From NCBI GenBank assembly GCA_936450465.1, contig OW388300.1, positions 47,878,358 through 47,942,357 of the forward strand: 64,000 nt of DNA, given 5' to 3'. Origin of the DNA: Gibbula magus. Taxonomy: Eukaryota; Mollusca; Gastropoda; Trochida; Trochidae. Under the pieces are notes generated by a model. It ran no database searches and was not told the origin of the DNA. It saw nothing but the letters and a program-made list of their open reading frames with translations. A program made the translations under genes and the position numbers. Shown piece after piece: positions 21,643 to 34,014 of this stretch. Position 1 is the stretch's first letter. The number at the start of each line of letters is the position of its first letter.

Positions 21643-24600
21643 ACACAGGCGCAAATCGTCTCATGTATAACACGTATACTGAAAAACAATCAGCTCTGAT
21701 ATTTGTATCCTTCTTAGGTCAGCTGGCAAGAAAAGGGTCCAGAGATCGGCTTTTCAAATTTGCGATATTTTTAAAAAGTTTACATTAGGAGACATATTTC
21801 ATATAATCGGTTTTTTTGTAAAAACAAATATATTCCTACATAAGCCTGAGGCTTTCTCCAGTAATGCCCAGTAAACTACTAGAAGAGGTTTAGTCGGTAA
21901 AAGAAGACCTCGGTGAGGCAATAGAGTGACGTCACTAGATGTTTATAAGGCTTATTCAATAATGTTCTGGTCGTATTTATCATTCCTTGAATTATGTAAC
22001 CTGCATTTGTGTTGGTATATTTTCCTTTGACCAATACTTTATTTCCCCCTGATAAACTGTTGCGGTAAATACTCCCACGTATTTTTGTTTGTATGGATTA
22101 TGTTTAATCATTGGTTGAGAGTAACAAAATAAACTTTACATGAAAAAAATCACCTTAGTTCACTCTGATATTGAATCAATCTTTTCAATAAACACCATAT
22201 GACAGACTGTGCATGCCGCCTGACATATTCTCATTAATCTATATTCAATATAGACAACAAAGTCTGAAAAGAGAATACGTTATTATCAATTGTGTAGACA
22301 AGTGAAGAATGTGAAAACTGTGAATACTGCAATACATACAATTTACATCTATGATATTGTGTTTGTATATGTGATATGTCCTGTAAACATAATACTCCTC
22401 TATATGTGCATGCACATTTAGAACCCTTCACACATAACACTATTAATATGTATATCAAGAAGGAATATTTCTTTGTATGTTAACAACAGTGTCAAACTGT
22501 TCTCCAGTACAAAAAATATTTTGATAATCAATAGCCAATTTTTAAACGCGTTTTTAATGCTTTGAAAACGCTTTTTGACCATTTGTGTGAAAAGACTAAA
22601 CATGATTACAATTTATTGATTTTACAACACTTATGTCTTTTCTCGATGCGAAATTAATAGATTTTATTGTCTTTTTCAAAATGTGTCATCGCCCACCTGG
22701 AGTGCCAATATTATTCTTCATTTCCAGTTTGTAAAGAGTTCTCGGACATGGTGGATGCAATGGAACGCGGCCCTGTCTATGAATGTTGATGATGTATATG
22801 TCAATAAATATTTGCAAACAACAAAGGCTAAAATATTCCAGAAAGAAAAACAAATGTATTCTTTCATGTTTTTTAACATTGCGTTAGTAAGCAATTGTTT
22901 TAAATGTTAATAATTATATAAACTTGATTTCAGGTGCATGTTTATGACAATTAATTTTGTTATATCTTTTTAAGTATAATGTTAACCATATTGTCTATAT
23001 ATCCTATTTTATGAATACACACGGGCAAATTGCCTTTTTCTCGAAGTGAATTAGTTCAACAAAATATTACATTTTAATGTCAATGACTATTTGGTAACGC
23101 TATGTACGACCTCTTTTCTTTTAAGAGTTGACTTCAAAATGTATAACGTTCATGGATGTATGAACTAACAAATGCTGTGCGAGCTGAGTAAATCAGCGTA
23201 TGCACATAATGACATACGGCGAATACCACAAATGCTGACACGTGAAATAACAACGGTATTGGATCTCTGTACATTTGATAAAGATAGATAAAGTAATGTC
23301 AACAAAATAACGGCCATTTGGAGTTGAGATGAGTACTGACTCCATTCAAAGTGATATTGAGGGCTGTCTTGATATTTGAGGATTGTTGAGGAACGAGAGT
23401 ATGACGCCGATGGTTTTAGTGTTAGTATCGTGTAACTTTGTGAAGTTCTCTGGTTTTGGTGTACGGTTTACAGTTTTGAAATGTGTATCCTGCACAAATA
23501 ATTCATCAAGATTTCATTTTTTATTTCATAAATTCCCTATATAATCACTGTATAGATTTTCTTCATTCATTGTTTCCTTAATCCCGTTGAATTATACATT
23601 GTCAGTATGTTTTCTTTCATGCAATTATCGTCGAATCATGTCCGTGATACTCGGGATATAGATCCCGTTTAAGATCAAATTTCCCAGCCAGCTTATCAAT
23701 CTCCGTATATTTAGCACTTCAGTTAAAACCTCAAACTGATGGACTCGGGTTTTATTTGAGACTTTGTCTCCAACTTCTTAACCAGTCAAACGTGTCTACC
23801 CCATTTTATTCGAAATTCTATAAGCTATAATTTTTTGTCAAACGAACAAAGGAGTGAAGTGTTTGCATTTCCAGTTTGGTAACTGCGATTCCAATACAGA
23901 ATGTTGTATGATATCGTCAAGGCGAAACTGTCATTCTTAGTTGGGGCTTGTCCAACTTGCTGGGCTATTTTCCCAGCCTCTAGTCTTTGACATTATAATG
24001 GTTCAGTTTTCGTTCAATCACATGCTATCAATATTGACAAAAGTTTTCCCCTTAATTAATCAGATTCTTAGTCAATGAAGTGACCATGTTATCACACAAA
24101 GCACCATACCAAATGATGTAACTCTTGTTGTTGTGATTGGTATGGATTGAAGCATCATTTTAGTGCACCATAACAATCTTGATCCCTTTTAGAATGAAAT
24201 CTAAGTGAAATATTTTGATTTATTATTATTCGGATAACATATTTATGACAAGTTTAAGCACTACTTCCATTGTTTCCATAAAGTATGGTGTGGTATATTT
24301 TTAAATTTCTGTACCTTATACGCTAATGTTTTCTATAATTAATTGATTATTTATTTATTTTATTTAGATACAGATGTATAACTGTTTAAATGTGAAAACT
24401 TGTTCGATTTCAAAACAGTTATTTTCAATATATGTATAACTCATTACAGCAGTGGGATAAGTAGAGTTTATTACACACCTGGTGAACGTACAGCTATAAT
24501 GACATACTAATTTCGTACGTCACGAGTGTGTCGTACCACGTTGACCTGTGTCGTAACAACGTGACTCAAATTCCAAAGGTCTGAGTGGATAACCAATGAC

Positions 24601-24674
24601 CTCTCAGTTAGGGTCAAGTTGAAACGGAACTACTTTTGAATTCAAAACAAACACGAAAGTATGCAATATCGTGA
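21643..24674. other. No gene recognised
   Basis: Only short frames. Small stems such as CCATACCAA...TTGGTATGG near 24105-24150 were seen, but nothing that supports a gene or an element border. Confidence 0.45.
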
Positions 24675-24726
24675 CCTTCCTATGGTATCTGACCTCGCTT
24701 CCGTTTGGTCAGATACCGTCGGAAGG
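24675..24726. repeat. Hairpin with 20-bp arms
   Basis: CCTTCCTATGGTATCTGACC (24675-24694) pairs with 24707-24726 with two mismatches across a 12-base loop. The flanks are rich in GACGT/ACGTTG words (24520-24560). It may be the centre of a decayed foldback element. Confidence 0.75.
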
Positions 24727-25650
24727 ACACTCGTTTCATATGATTCGTATCTCAAGAGACCACCTGTAGTATTCTCTATATACTGATGAGTTAATCAAAT
24801 TCATGACTCACTTAACAAAATAGGCTCCTTTACCATTCTTACCAATGATCCTCGACTGTGATTTGAATATGATGAATTTAGACCACAGTTCTAATATCAT
24901 TGGACATTTAAAAATCTTTGCTCAAAGATTAATCATGACTATTCTGCATAATGGCATAAATGAACAACTTTTGATGAAGGAAATAACACTGTATTGTTAT
25001 GGGGATTTGTGACAAGCTATGAGGACAGGAAAACCACAAAACTAATGTATCGCATGTGCAACCTGACACATGGCTTATTTACCTTTACCATTCTTCAGGA
25101 CAAGTGTAAAATTACTTCATCAATACATGTTTTGAATATTGGGACAGATAAGATTAAGGGTTTGAAGCCTGGACATGGTACACATGTCAGCATAACTCAG
25201 ATTATGAATAATTTTTCGCCAACTTATAAATGGCGTAATATGATATTGTTATTGGGAAACTATATTCAAAATGATGACTAAACATGACATCTTGCCAATA
25301 CTTCTCAAATGAAACACCGGGGTGTTTTATGTTTATGAGCAACTAATGTTAGATTTACACTACGCTCACGTTCTCCGCGGTCGCCATGTTTGGACCAAAA
25401 CGACATTACCTTGATTGAAGTTAACAGTCTGATCAGTAGAAACGTGATAGAATTTGACTAACGGCTTTGCCGTTAGGCTCTGTGAACAAAGTTTATTTTT
25501 TGCAAAACACATTGGCCACGTTTGCAACGTTTTAGAACAGAAACGTGACAGTACGTATGAGAACGAGAGGAACGTAACAAAACTTAACAGAACAACATTC
25601 TACTTTATATTCCTATATTCCTTTATATTCAGCGTAGTGTAAATCAAGCT
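24727..25650. other. No gene recognised
   Basis: A frame at 24994-25281 is open for 95 codons but has no recognisable motif. A small GC-richer patch with TCTCCGCGGTCGCCATGTTTGG lies at about 25372-25394 and has the look of a CpG/YY1-type promoter element, but no first exon follows that I can defend. Confidence 0.35.
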
Positions 25651-26068
25651 TTAAAGGTACACCCATTGTGTTGTTGGGGGTCACATATGCCAAACGTTAT
25701 AAATAGTGTTATTTTATCGAGAAGTAATGACTTTTGCCGAAAATTGCCAATTTGATGATAGTCGACTCAGAATACAGGTGATATAAAGGTAAAAGTATCA
25801 ATTTCTGATAGAAAACCGGACAATTGTGGGGCGCGTCAATCAGTCAAACGTAATTTTCGAAACTTATTTACAACAGACAAAACGAAAAATTTGTGTTCAT
25901 AATGTTGAATAGGTCTTTTAACTGCTGTTCATGCACATTGGGCATGTAGTTTCGGTTTTTGCACATGTGTAATGATGTTTCTCGATTTAAATTGGAAAAC
26001 AGTAAATATGATATAATTGACGATAGGGGATGAATATGGAAGTTGAGTGAAATTGGATGTATCTTTAA
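25651..26068. mobile_element. TTAA-type short transposon (family C), copy 2
   Basis: TTAA at both ends (25651-25654, 26065-26068). The left end TTAAAGGTACACCCATTGTG and right end ATTGGATGTATCTTTAA are inverted. Interior segments (AACGTTATAAA, TTTATCGAGAAGT, AAAACCGGACAATTG, GATAGGGGATGAATATG) match copies at 18745 and 43575. 418 bp, non-coding. Confidence 0.7.
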
Positions 26069-26443
26069 GAATGCAGTACTATCCAAATGTGAGCATATTA
26101 ATATTGGCCAATACACGGATATTAACCTTACAAAATACAACCTTACATAATTATAAATTTAAATGTCTGAAGCTGTCTGTCTGTCTGTGTCATAAAAAAC
26201 CCAACTTGTTTTGTTGTGTTGTTAAAGGATCCGGTAAATGTGCCATCTGTGTCCCAATATTCTGCTGCTACATATTCACATGCACTTGTCTGAAGATTGA
26301 AGATAAGCATCAAGCACAAAAATGGTAATTTTGACAAGTAAAATATATCATGTATTTGATATGGTAAAGTAGGTTCAACTCATGATATATACATTCTTCT
26401 TATTGGAAATGCTGAAAGATGTATCAATGTATTTATGAAAATA

Positions 26444-26808
26444 TTAAAGGGGCAGTAGCACGTTTTTTCGCTCGAATAAGTTGATGAAATATATTTGAAA
26501 AATAATGTCACCAACAGTAAAACATCCTTCTCTGTTCGAAAAATCAAGTTTAAAAAAATGAGTTATCGTGGTTTTGTAAACCCGTGGGAATCGTTTTTGT
26601 AATTCGAAATAATAAATTGTGTTCACAATAAAATGGCCGCCATGCAGTTTTTGCTTTATACGCAACATCGTTATTACCATTACGGATAATTGGTTTGTGT
26701 AATAAGATGTTTTACCCTCTAAAGTTAATTTAATTGACATAAACTATCATTATAAATGGGAAATTTGAAAAATATTTGTTTGCAAAAAACGTGTTACTGC
26801 CCCTTTAA
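26444..26808. mobile_element. TTAA-type short transposon (family A), copy 1
   Basis: TTAA-AGGGGCAGTAGCACG at the left (26444) and CGTGTTACTGCCCCT-TTAA at the right (to 26808). Terminal inverted repeats of about 24 bp. 365 bp, no coding capacity. It contains AAAATGGCCGCCAT, a YY1-like palindromic word, in the middle. The same family, with a 77-bp internal deletion (equivalent to 26491-26567), is at 33316-33605. Confidence 0.85.
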
Positions 26809-29568
26809 AATAAAATGTATTTGGGAAATATTTAATAAATATTCCCAGGATCTGAATTATGTTGTCGGATGCTCAGATACATCCCTAAACCAAAACATTT
26901 ATGGTTAGCCTTTACTACTTAGGTTATCATTAATAAATATTATATTAATGAAATACTGTTGTTTGTAATCGTTTGTATGTTTCCATTCTAAACAAAACTG
27001 GTAATAAGTCTGGGCATGTTCCCTTTATTAAAGATAATATTGTTTCGATTCTGATGGAAAACTAATAATACCAGCATCGGCAAAGCTGTCACAACAACGT
27101 ATTAAAGGGTACATGTCTGTTAGAAACCACAAGCTGTCAATTCCATTATAATGTATGTTTCTCACAAAAAAGGCTTCAAATAGTTTCCGTTCGCTGTCAA
27201 CATATTTACCTCACCGATATACTCCGAGACGGTTTTTCCGTGCAAGATTCGGCACATTCATTATAGTTAAGCCAACATAATAGTACCATTAACTATCATC
27301 TTGATTCGAAACACATCGGTACTTCAATAGAAATCAGATATATGTTGTCACGCCATTATCGCCATTGTCGTATTATGATTTAAAGTCATGGACTGCAAAC
27401 ACTTTCAGATGTTCGATTGGTATATGAAGGGAAAATGAAAATATGATATAACAAAAATGTATCATATACCGTTCAATGATATGGACAAGTTTGCTTATGT
27501 AATAGAGATAAAGGCAGTATTTCATATTCTTGTGTATGTGGTACGATTCCCTTTACTTTTTCACAAATTTATATCCCGGCAAATATTTGTATCTTTTCTC
27601 ATCAAAACACACTTCAATTAAAACTATTCTTACCGTTTTCTGTTGTTTAGCTATTGTTAAATAGTAAGATACATGGTAACATAGAAGATGACATTTTATA
27701 GATCATATTGGCATACATTTGTACACAGATACCCGCGGCTCTCGAGCAGACATGAGGTATGGGGTTTATCATCTTAAAACCTCTAATCAATATCATACAT
27801 TAATGTGGAATTCTCGATTTTGATATGTTATTGATATTAAGATCTTAAGTTTTAAATCTACTCATCCTGTTAAACAAATAGTTCAATCAGCTGGTCAACT
27901 GCTAAACGTTTGTGTTTAAACAATTATGTTTAAATACCAATTGGTATCGCAGTTGTGGTATATAATGAATAAATAAACTGATATGAAATCACATGGAAGT
28001 GTAGGACATATACTATAAGATACATATACGATCAAGTCTTAAAAGTGGAATGCACACCATCATTGTCTTGATAACACATGTTGTTATTGTGTATACAGGT
28101 CTTTGACAGTCCTAAAGGTTTTGGAATAATACAATTTCATCTTACAGAACATGTTAACTGGACCCACTATTAACCAAAGTATTAATCATCTTCTAAAGTT
28201 TGAAAGATGGTGCTTGTTTGTTTCAAACCGTTAAAATACATAAGGCTAATTCCAAAACGGTAGAATAGGTTAAAGCTATCGATGTCATGCATTCAACGTT
28301 TTAAAGTAGACACTGATAGTGCTAAGGTATGCTACGACTATTCCCCAGTTTCTCATTCTGAATTAATCACTAATTTGTTGCTGAATGTGAACCGACTCGA
28401 AGCAACAGTACTAGTGGCATCAGACACCTTTGCAGTTTCTGGAATATCTTTAAGTAAGTTGTCACTTTCGAATCATTGCCCGTTCACGCACAATACTCAT
28501 CTACTATTCAATACTCATGTACAGTACTGTTCAATCATATATAACTGTTCACTGGTTTCCTTTAATCGTTAACCTTTAAACTAGAATGTTTTCATGTTAG
28601 AAATATATAAAATATATTACAGACAAGTGAAACCATTGGATTATACACAATGTGAACTTTTATACCATAATGCGGTGAATTTAGTTAGGATATACAATTA
28701 AGAAAAGTTGATAGACATTCCTATCAAAATTAAACGATATATTCTGTTTTAATTTCCTCAGAAGAACTCTATGTGAATATTTGTCGCATCATTTTCACTG
28801 TGGAGGTTGAATGTAAATAAACTTTTGTTGCAGGAATAGTCACTATAATTGGTGACGAGAGGTTCAGTAAATAAGTAAAGTGTTCTTTAACAGGTATTTT
28901 TGTGGACAGCTTTTTGGTACTTTGATCAATATGTTTATCGTCATAGCAAGCTCTATATCCCGTCTTGTAGTGAGTGTTGTAAATTCACAGATCTGCATTG
29001 GTAGACATCGAACTATCAAAGAGGTAAACATAATAATTTGGCCCCCCTGCATTTCGTTATCTCCTCTGTGCTAGCTTGTCCGGCCGCTGCAATTGAACTT
29101 CAGAGGGCGCACTAACAGGCTAGACTAAATTAGTCAGTGATGGAGACTGACGCAAGTTATGTCTTGCGATGGAGGTTGGACACATTGATGCTCCTCACCA
29201 TAAGGTTTCAGTAACATATACTTGTTGAGGACTTAATCAGTACAAACATATCAGAATCGATACACTGCAGTCACAAAAAATACGCCAAGGCTGAAACTGA
29301 AACCAATGACTGTAAACACAAAAACGTAAATACCAGACCGATTTATCAGATGATGAGTACTGATAGATTACTTGGATATTGGCAATAAAGGTTCATAAAT
29401 AATAAATATGCAACAGTATTTAAACACTTAAACCTCCTTCTGGGTAACGGGTTAATTTTATATGTTTCTAATGACCCGAAAATCTCTATACTTCAGTTCA
29501 AATGTCAGAAAGAAACAAAAGTCTGTGGATATTGTGATGTATATACATTTTGACTGTTTATACCTCAC
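26809..29568. other. No gene recognised
   Basis: AT-rich with scattered short frames (for example 28282-28572) lacking recognisable domains. 29060-29200 is somewhat less AT-rich and contains TCCGGCCGCTGCAATTG but no clear exon. Confidence 0.4.
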
Positions 29569-29789
29569 TTAAAAGGGACACTACGTCGAGGATAAAAATG
29601 AGTCTCATATTTATCTCACTAAGCTGATTAGAGTGTCTGCCAACGAGTTACCCTTCACTGTCTACATGTAGACGGGGCTTTTTTTTACCAATTACGTCAA
29701 TTGTCTGAAATTCGGTGTCTGTGGCTTGTTAATCAGCATAGGTAGATACACATGATCTGACTTTTATTCTCGTCGTGGTGTCCCTTTAA
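29569..29789. mobile_element. TTAA-type short transposon (family B), copy 2
   Basis: TTAA at 29569-29572 and 29786-29789. Ends AAGGGACACTACGTCGAG on the left and CTCGTCGTGGTGTCCCT on the right are inverted with few mismatches, and the pairing continues into GATAAAAATGAG / CTTTTATTCTC. 221 bp, non-coding. Confidence 0.75.
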
Positions 29790-32079
29790 GTCATGCCTTT
29801 CCTGAAAGACAATGCACTGTGATGTCCAGACACGTACCAATCAAGTATTGTTCACCTATCAACATGGTAAGATCCTGCCACAGTTCATTATTCATTCAAA
29901 ACAATGAGGACAAATGCTGACAATATCTAAAGATGAATGTCAGAAACAATTACATGGCAGGGACGTCAGTGTGATAAACGTCAATACCAATACATGTCGT
30001 CACATTGACATTCTTTGAGGATGAAAAGATGAGAATGCAGGTCAGTGATACTGTACTTAAGTACTGTCTCGAGTAAATTATTGTGATAAACTCCAAGCAT
30101 AATGTACGAGGAGAGATAATTCAGTATTCCTAAGGACCGAGTAACTACTTATTTGCCTTACCCTGGATCATTTCAAAATATAACAATCGAATAAGAAGAT
30201 CAAAATTCAATATCAAAGCTTAGACTGAACACTCACACATTCTCATACATTATTCATAAACGTTCTCACTGGTTCAAGATACCCGTCTTTAAATAGTAAG
30301 CTACCAGTCCATTATGATAACAGTAAACTGGTTGGCTTTTTATGATAATTTTACTGAATTTGAAATGGCGCCCAATAAATGCATTACGAAAGAAGAAGAA
30401 AATCCATATATCATTATGAAAATAATACCCTAAATAAATCCTTGTTCGTTGTGACATGTGATGCGAATTAGAAATCAGTGATGTGAGTGATGGTGATACA
30501 GTAGTGGTTAAATAAATATAACAACGAATGTATCAAGACAAACAAAATAATAAATGCATGTGGTTGACACTACTTTTAAGAAGAATGAATGTATGTCATA
30601 CATACTCGTATGATATGGATGAAGCAATACAAATAGCGAACTGTTATCACTTTTTCGAACACATTACTGATTTTAAATGTCTAAAGAACAAACGCGAACT
30701 TTCAGTGTTTCAATATTCCAAGGAATGGTGAATATGTTGGATGTACTTTATCTCAAACTAATACCAGTTTTCATTCTTTTATTAGAGCCGATACACTAAG
30801 ATGATACTTAATAGTGTACGGTTGTTCCCTATGGCATTTGAAAAATGTTAAAATCATTCATAAACTCATTCGAGTGCTATACGTCAGGGCCAGATAACGT
30901 TATTTATCTTGACAGTCAACTGCTTATTTTTGTTTTATCTTTCTTAGATTCACCCTACATTCAAAAACCAAGCGAACAAGAATCACTCTGAATACAATAT
31001 AAAAAAATATCACGAACATTCAACAAAAGGTATAAGTTTTTCAGTAAAATCGATAAAGGAGCTACGTATGTAAAGCATGAACATGTCAAGGGGACAAACA
31101 GTTTAAGGAACTCCTATACCACATGACAAATAAGTGGTTCGTATGTATGTATATTGACCTGGAATTATTGCTGAATAGATCAATCAATACAAATGCGTTT
31201 CTATTAAGTAAAATACACGAGTCCTAGTGAATAGAATAATGGAGACAGATATATGGAAATTAGTATCTACAATTACTTCTGAAAACTATTGTTTAGTTTC
31301 AACTAATTTGATTTTTCATCTCGAAAACGGAATGTCAGATATAATGATACTATACATATATTTACAAGTAAAAAGGTAAGCTTGATATATTCACGATGTT
31401 AAACATGATCTGGATCATATAAAATCAGTCATAATTTCAAAACCCTTTTTCAATAAGGAGATGACAAATCTGTAAAGGAAATTCCTGCTTGTTTACCAGT
31501 GGCTTCTTCTCATGGTGATTTCTTTACTCGATATAAGACACCAGGACATCGATTGAAAGAAAAAAGTAAAAATGTTTTCAACGAAGCAATGATACAAGAG
31601 AGATAAAAGACGTTCGTTTACATTAATAGATCGCAACTTTCTCAAGAAATGCAATCATCTTTGGCATTAAACACCATCAGTATTAGCATTCAAATTCAAT
31701 TTACTATGTTTAAGTTTGCCAAGGTCCTTAATTCATCAACAATCTCCACATTGCCAACACCCATACCTACAGAATTACAATGTCGCGATGCCCCTGTTTT
31801 TCCCTAAAATGGGTAATAAGGTCCTTTGTGTTTTAAACATTAAGCATTAGAAAATGGTTAGCACACGAGGTCAGAAAGTGGTTGGATATTATCTCTGTAA
31901 GAAATGGTTGAGTCCTACAATCACGGCGTCGTCAGCGAACTTCGCAATTAGATTGTTTGGGATACACAATCAATCATGTGTGTATAGAGAAAACAATACC
32001 GTTGAATAGACACATCCTAGAGGGGCACTCTTATGTGTATACAATACAGGGTAGTAAGTCGAATTAACCTTTACAATTT
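29790..32079. other. No gene recognised
   Basis: No supported coding or repeat structure; several short frames are probably chance. Confidence 0.45.
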
Positions 32080-32865
32080 TAGCTTGTAAAAGTTTTAGTT
32101 AAACTGCTTCCCACGCCCATATTCGAGGAAGGAGATTCAGGACCAAATGAACAAACTTGGAACCCCATGACACCTTTCCACAAAATTTCAACTGTTTGGA
32201 TCGACCGGTTCTGGAGGAAAACTCGAAAATGTGAAAACGAACCTGATGAGGCCTGATGAACTATGTATAGCCGGACACCCAATTTTCCCGGATCCTTAAG
32301 AATCTGGACGAATCCAGCATGTGGATTCAACCACTTTTTGTCCATCGGGTTTCTAGAGCGTGACCCGTTACCCTTATTTGGGGACTCCTAATCGACAATT
32401 TATTATTTCCATTGTTTTGTACACAACAGTTCAGATGTATTTTTGTTGTGGAGAAAAAGATACTAATAGGCTTTTAGGTTGTGATACCTGTGATCCTTAT
32501 TTGAGACCATAGGGTCACGAAATGTACAAGTTGTAATTCCATTGGGTAAGTAGTCTGTACACAACATTTCAGTTTTCCAGGGCTCTTCGTTCTTGAGGAG
32601 AAGACGAAAATAGGTGTTTAGGCAGTGACCTTTGTGACCGTTATTGTGGGTCACGTGGTCACCAAATCTACAATTATAATCCTATCTTGTCAAATGAATC
32701 TGCACACAAAATGTCAGCTCTCTAGAACCAATGACTCTGGAGAAGAATTTGAAAACGTACCACTTCACGGGCGATGAACGGGGGGACGACATGCCATACA
32801 ATAGGTCCATTGGGCCTATCAGCTTTGATGGACATCTTACTTGAAGAAACATTACACATGCCAAA
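32080..32865. repeat. Dispersed repeat family F, copies 2-3
   Basis: Two related blocks. 32080-32400 carries GACCGGTTCTGGAGGAAAA; 32440-32865 carries GGAGAAGACGAAAATAGG, TGGTCACCAAATCTACAAT and TCTAGAACCAATGACTCTGG. Both match the copy at 4625 and the reversed copy at 36373. Frames open on the minus strand here are by-products of the repeat. Confidence 0.6.
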
Positions 32866-33010
32866 AATTATTTTGAAAAGAAAATGTCAGTCATAAACAG
32901 AGACGTGTTATTTACGTTAGTCCAGTGGGTGTTGGTCAGTCTAAATGTCACTTATCTGTCAAACTAGTTATTGAGAAAGACGGGTCTTCAGGAACGTCAC
33001 TACAGAATAC

Positions 33011-33660
33011 AAGGTTATTGAATATAACACTGAAAGGTGACACAAAGGTTCGTCCCCCAATGATGATATATACTCGAACCAAATCTAGATTATGGTTGTT
33101 TGAATTTTCAAACCAAAAATAACTGTTTTCTTCTATGGTTTAACCTCATATCTATATGGGTATGACACACAGCTATGCTTCCCTTCAGAACACATTATTA
33201 AATAGTTACACTGACAGGTGACACAACTGTTCGACCCACACTGATGATAAATACTCGAATCAAAGCTGGTTTATGGTTGTTTGAATTTTGAAAAAAAACT
33301 GTTCTCTTCTATCGTTTAAAGGGGCAGTAGCACTTTTTTTCGCTCGAATAAGTGGATGAAATGTGGTTTTGTAAACCCGTGGGAATTGTTTTTTGTAATT
33401 CGAAATAATAAATTGTATTCACAATAAAACGGCTGCCATGCAATTTTTGCTTTATACGCAACTTCGTTATTACCACTACGGATACTTGGTTTGTGTAATA
33501 AGATGTTTTACCCTCTAAATTTAATTTAAATGACATAAACTATCAATTTAAATGGGAAATTTTGAAAAAATAAATTTTGCAAAAAACGTGCTACTGCCCC
33601 TTTAAGCTTATATATATATGGGTATAACACTAATGTGCTTCGTCGCTAAAGTAATGCCAC
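33011..33660 (+). repeat. Tandem duplication (about 180 bp), second unit interrupted
   Basis: A unit containing CTGAAAGGTGACAC (33030), ACTCGAACCAAA (33073) and TATGGTTGTTTGAATTTT is repeated with the same order at 33211, 33252 and 33271, a period near 180 bp. In the first unit TTCTATGGTTTAACCTCATA runs on to ATATGGGTATGACAC. In the second unit the same position is split by a TTAA element (33316-33605) and then resumes with ATATATATGGGTATAACAC. Confidence 0.8.
33316..33605. mobile_element. TTAA-type short transposon (family A), copy 2
   Basis: TTAA at 33316-33319 and 33602-33605, ends AGGGGCAGTAGCAC and GTGCTACTGCCCCT. It is 290 bp because 77 bp present in copy 1 are missing. The neighbouring tandem unit shows the empty site with a single TTAA at 33140-33143, so insertion duplicated TTAA, as piggyBac-type elements do. 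Confidence 0.85.
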
Positions 33661-34014
33661 TTCATTGGCAAATTAAAAACGTATATTCAAAGGCAACAGT
33701 AACTTGCAATCTCAAAAACACAGACTTTGGTTATACGGAAACGAATATATAAATTTGATAAAAATCCAGACAAAGAGATGTTAAAATCTTGGAACTTATT
33801 TATTAGTTAATTAATAAGACTAAGTATTATATGATGGACGAGTGTTCTGTTTTCTGATTAGCCGAGACAATTGACGATGATCAAACGTTATGTTCACCGC
33901 GGGAAGCGTCACGCGGGGTCGACATAACAATCCAATGACTTGTGGCTAAAACTAGATCACCACTGCGAGCAGCTTAACGAGGAGCGCTGTTTAGAGTTGT
34001 TTCCCTTGGTAATT
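33606..34014. other. Upstream region of recombinase pseudogene
   Basis: No frame of its own. At about 33855 TTCTGATTAGCCGAGAC resembles TTCTGATTGGACGAGA at 54575 upstream of the intact recombinase gene; a CG-richer stretch (33890-33990) follows. This may be a decayed promoter shared by the two relatives. Confidence 0.35.

Noticed and set aside
26444..26740. Minus-strand frame within the family A element
   Set aside because: The copy at 33316 disrupts it with a 77-bp deletion; the element is non-autonomous and the frame is incidental.
32079..32345. Minus-strand frame of 88 codons
   Set aside because: Falls wholly inside a dispersed repeat family with several diverged copies; no motif conserved between copies.
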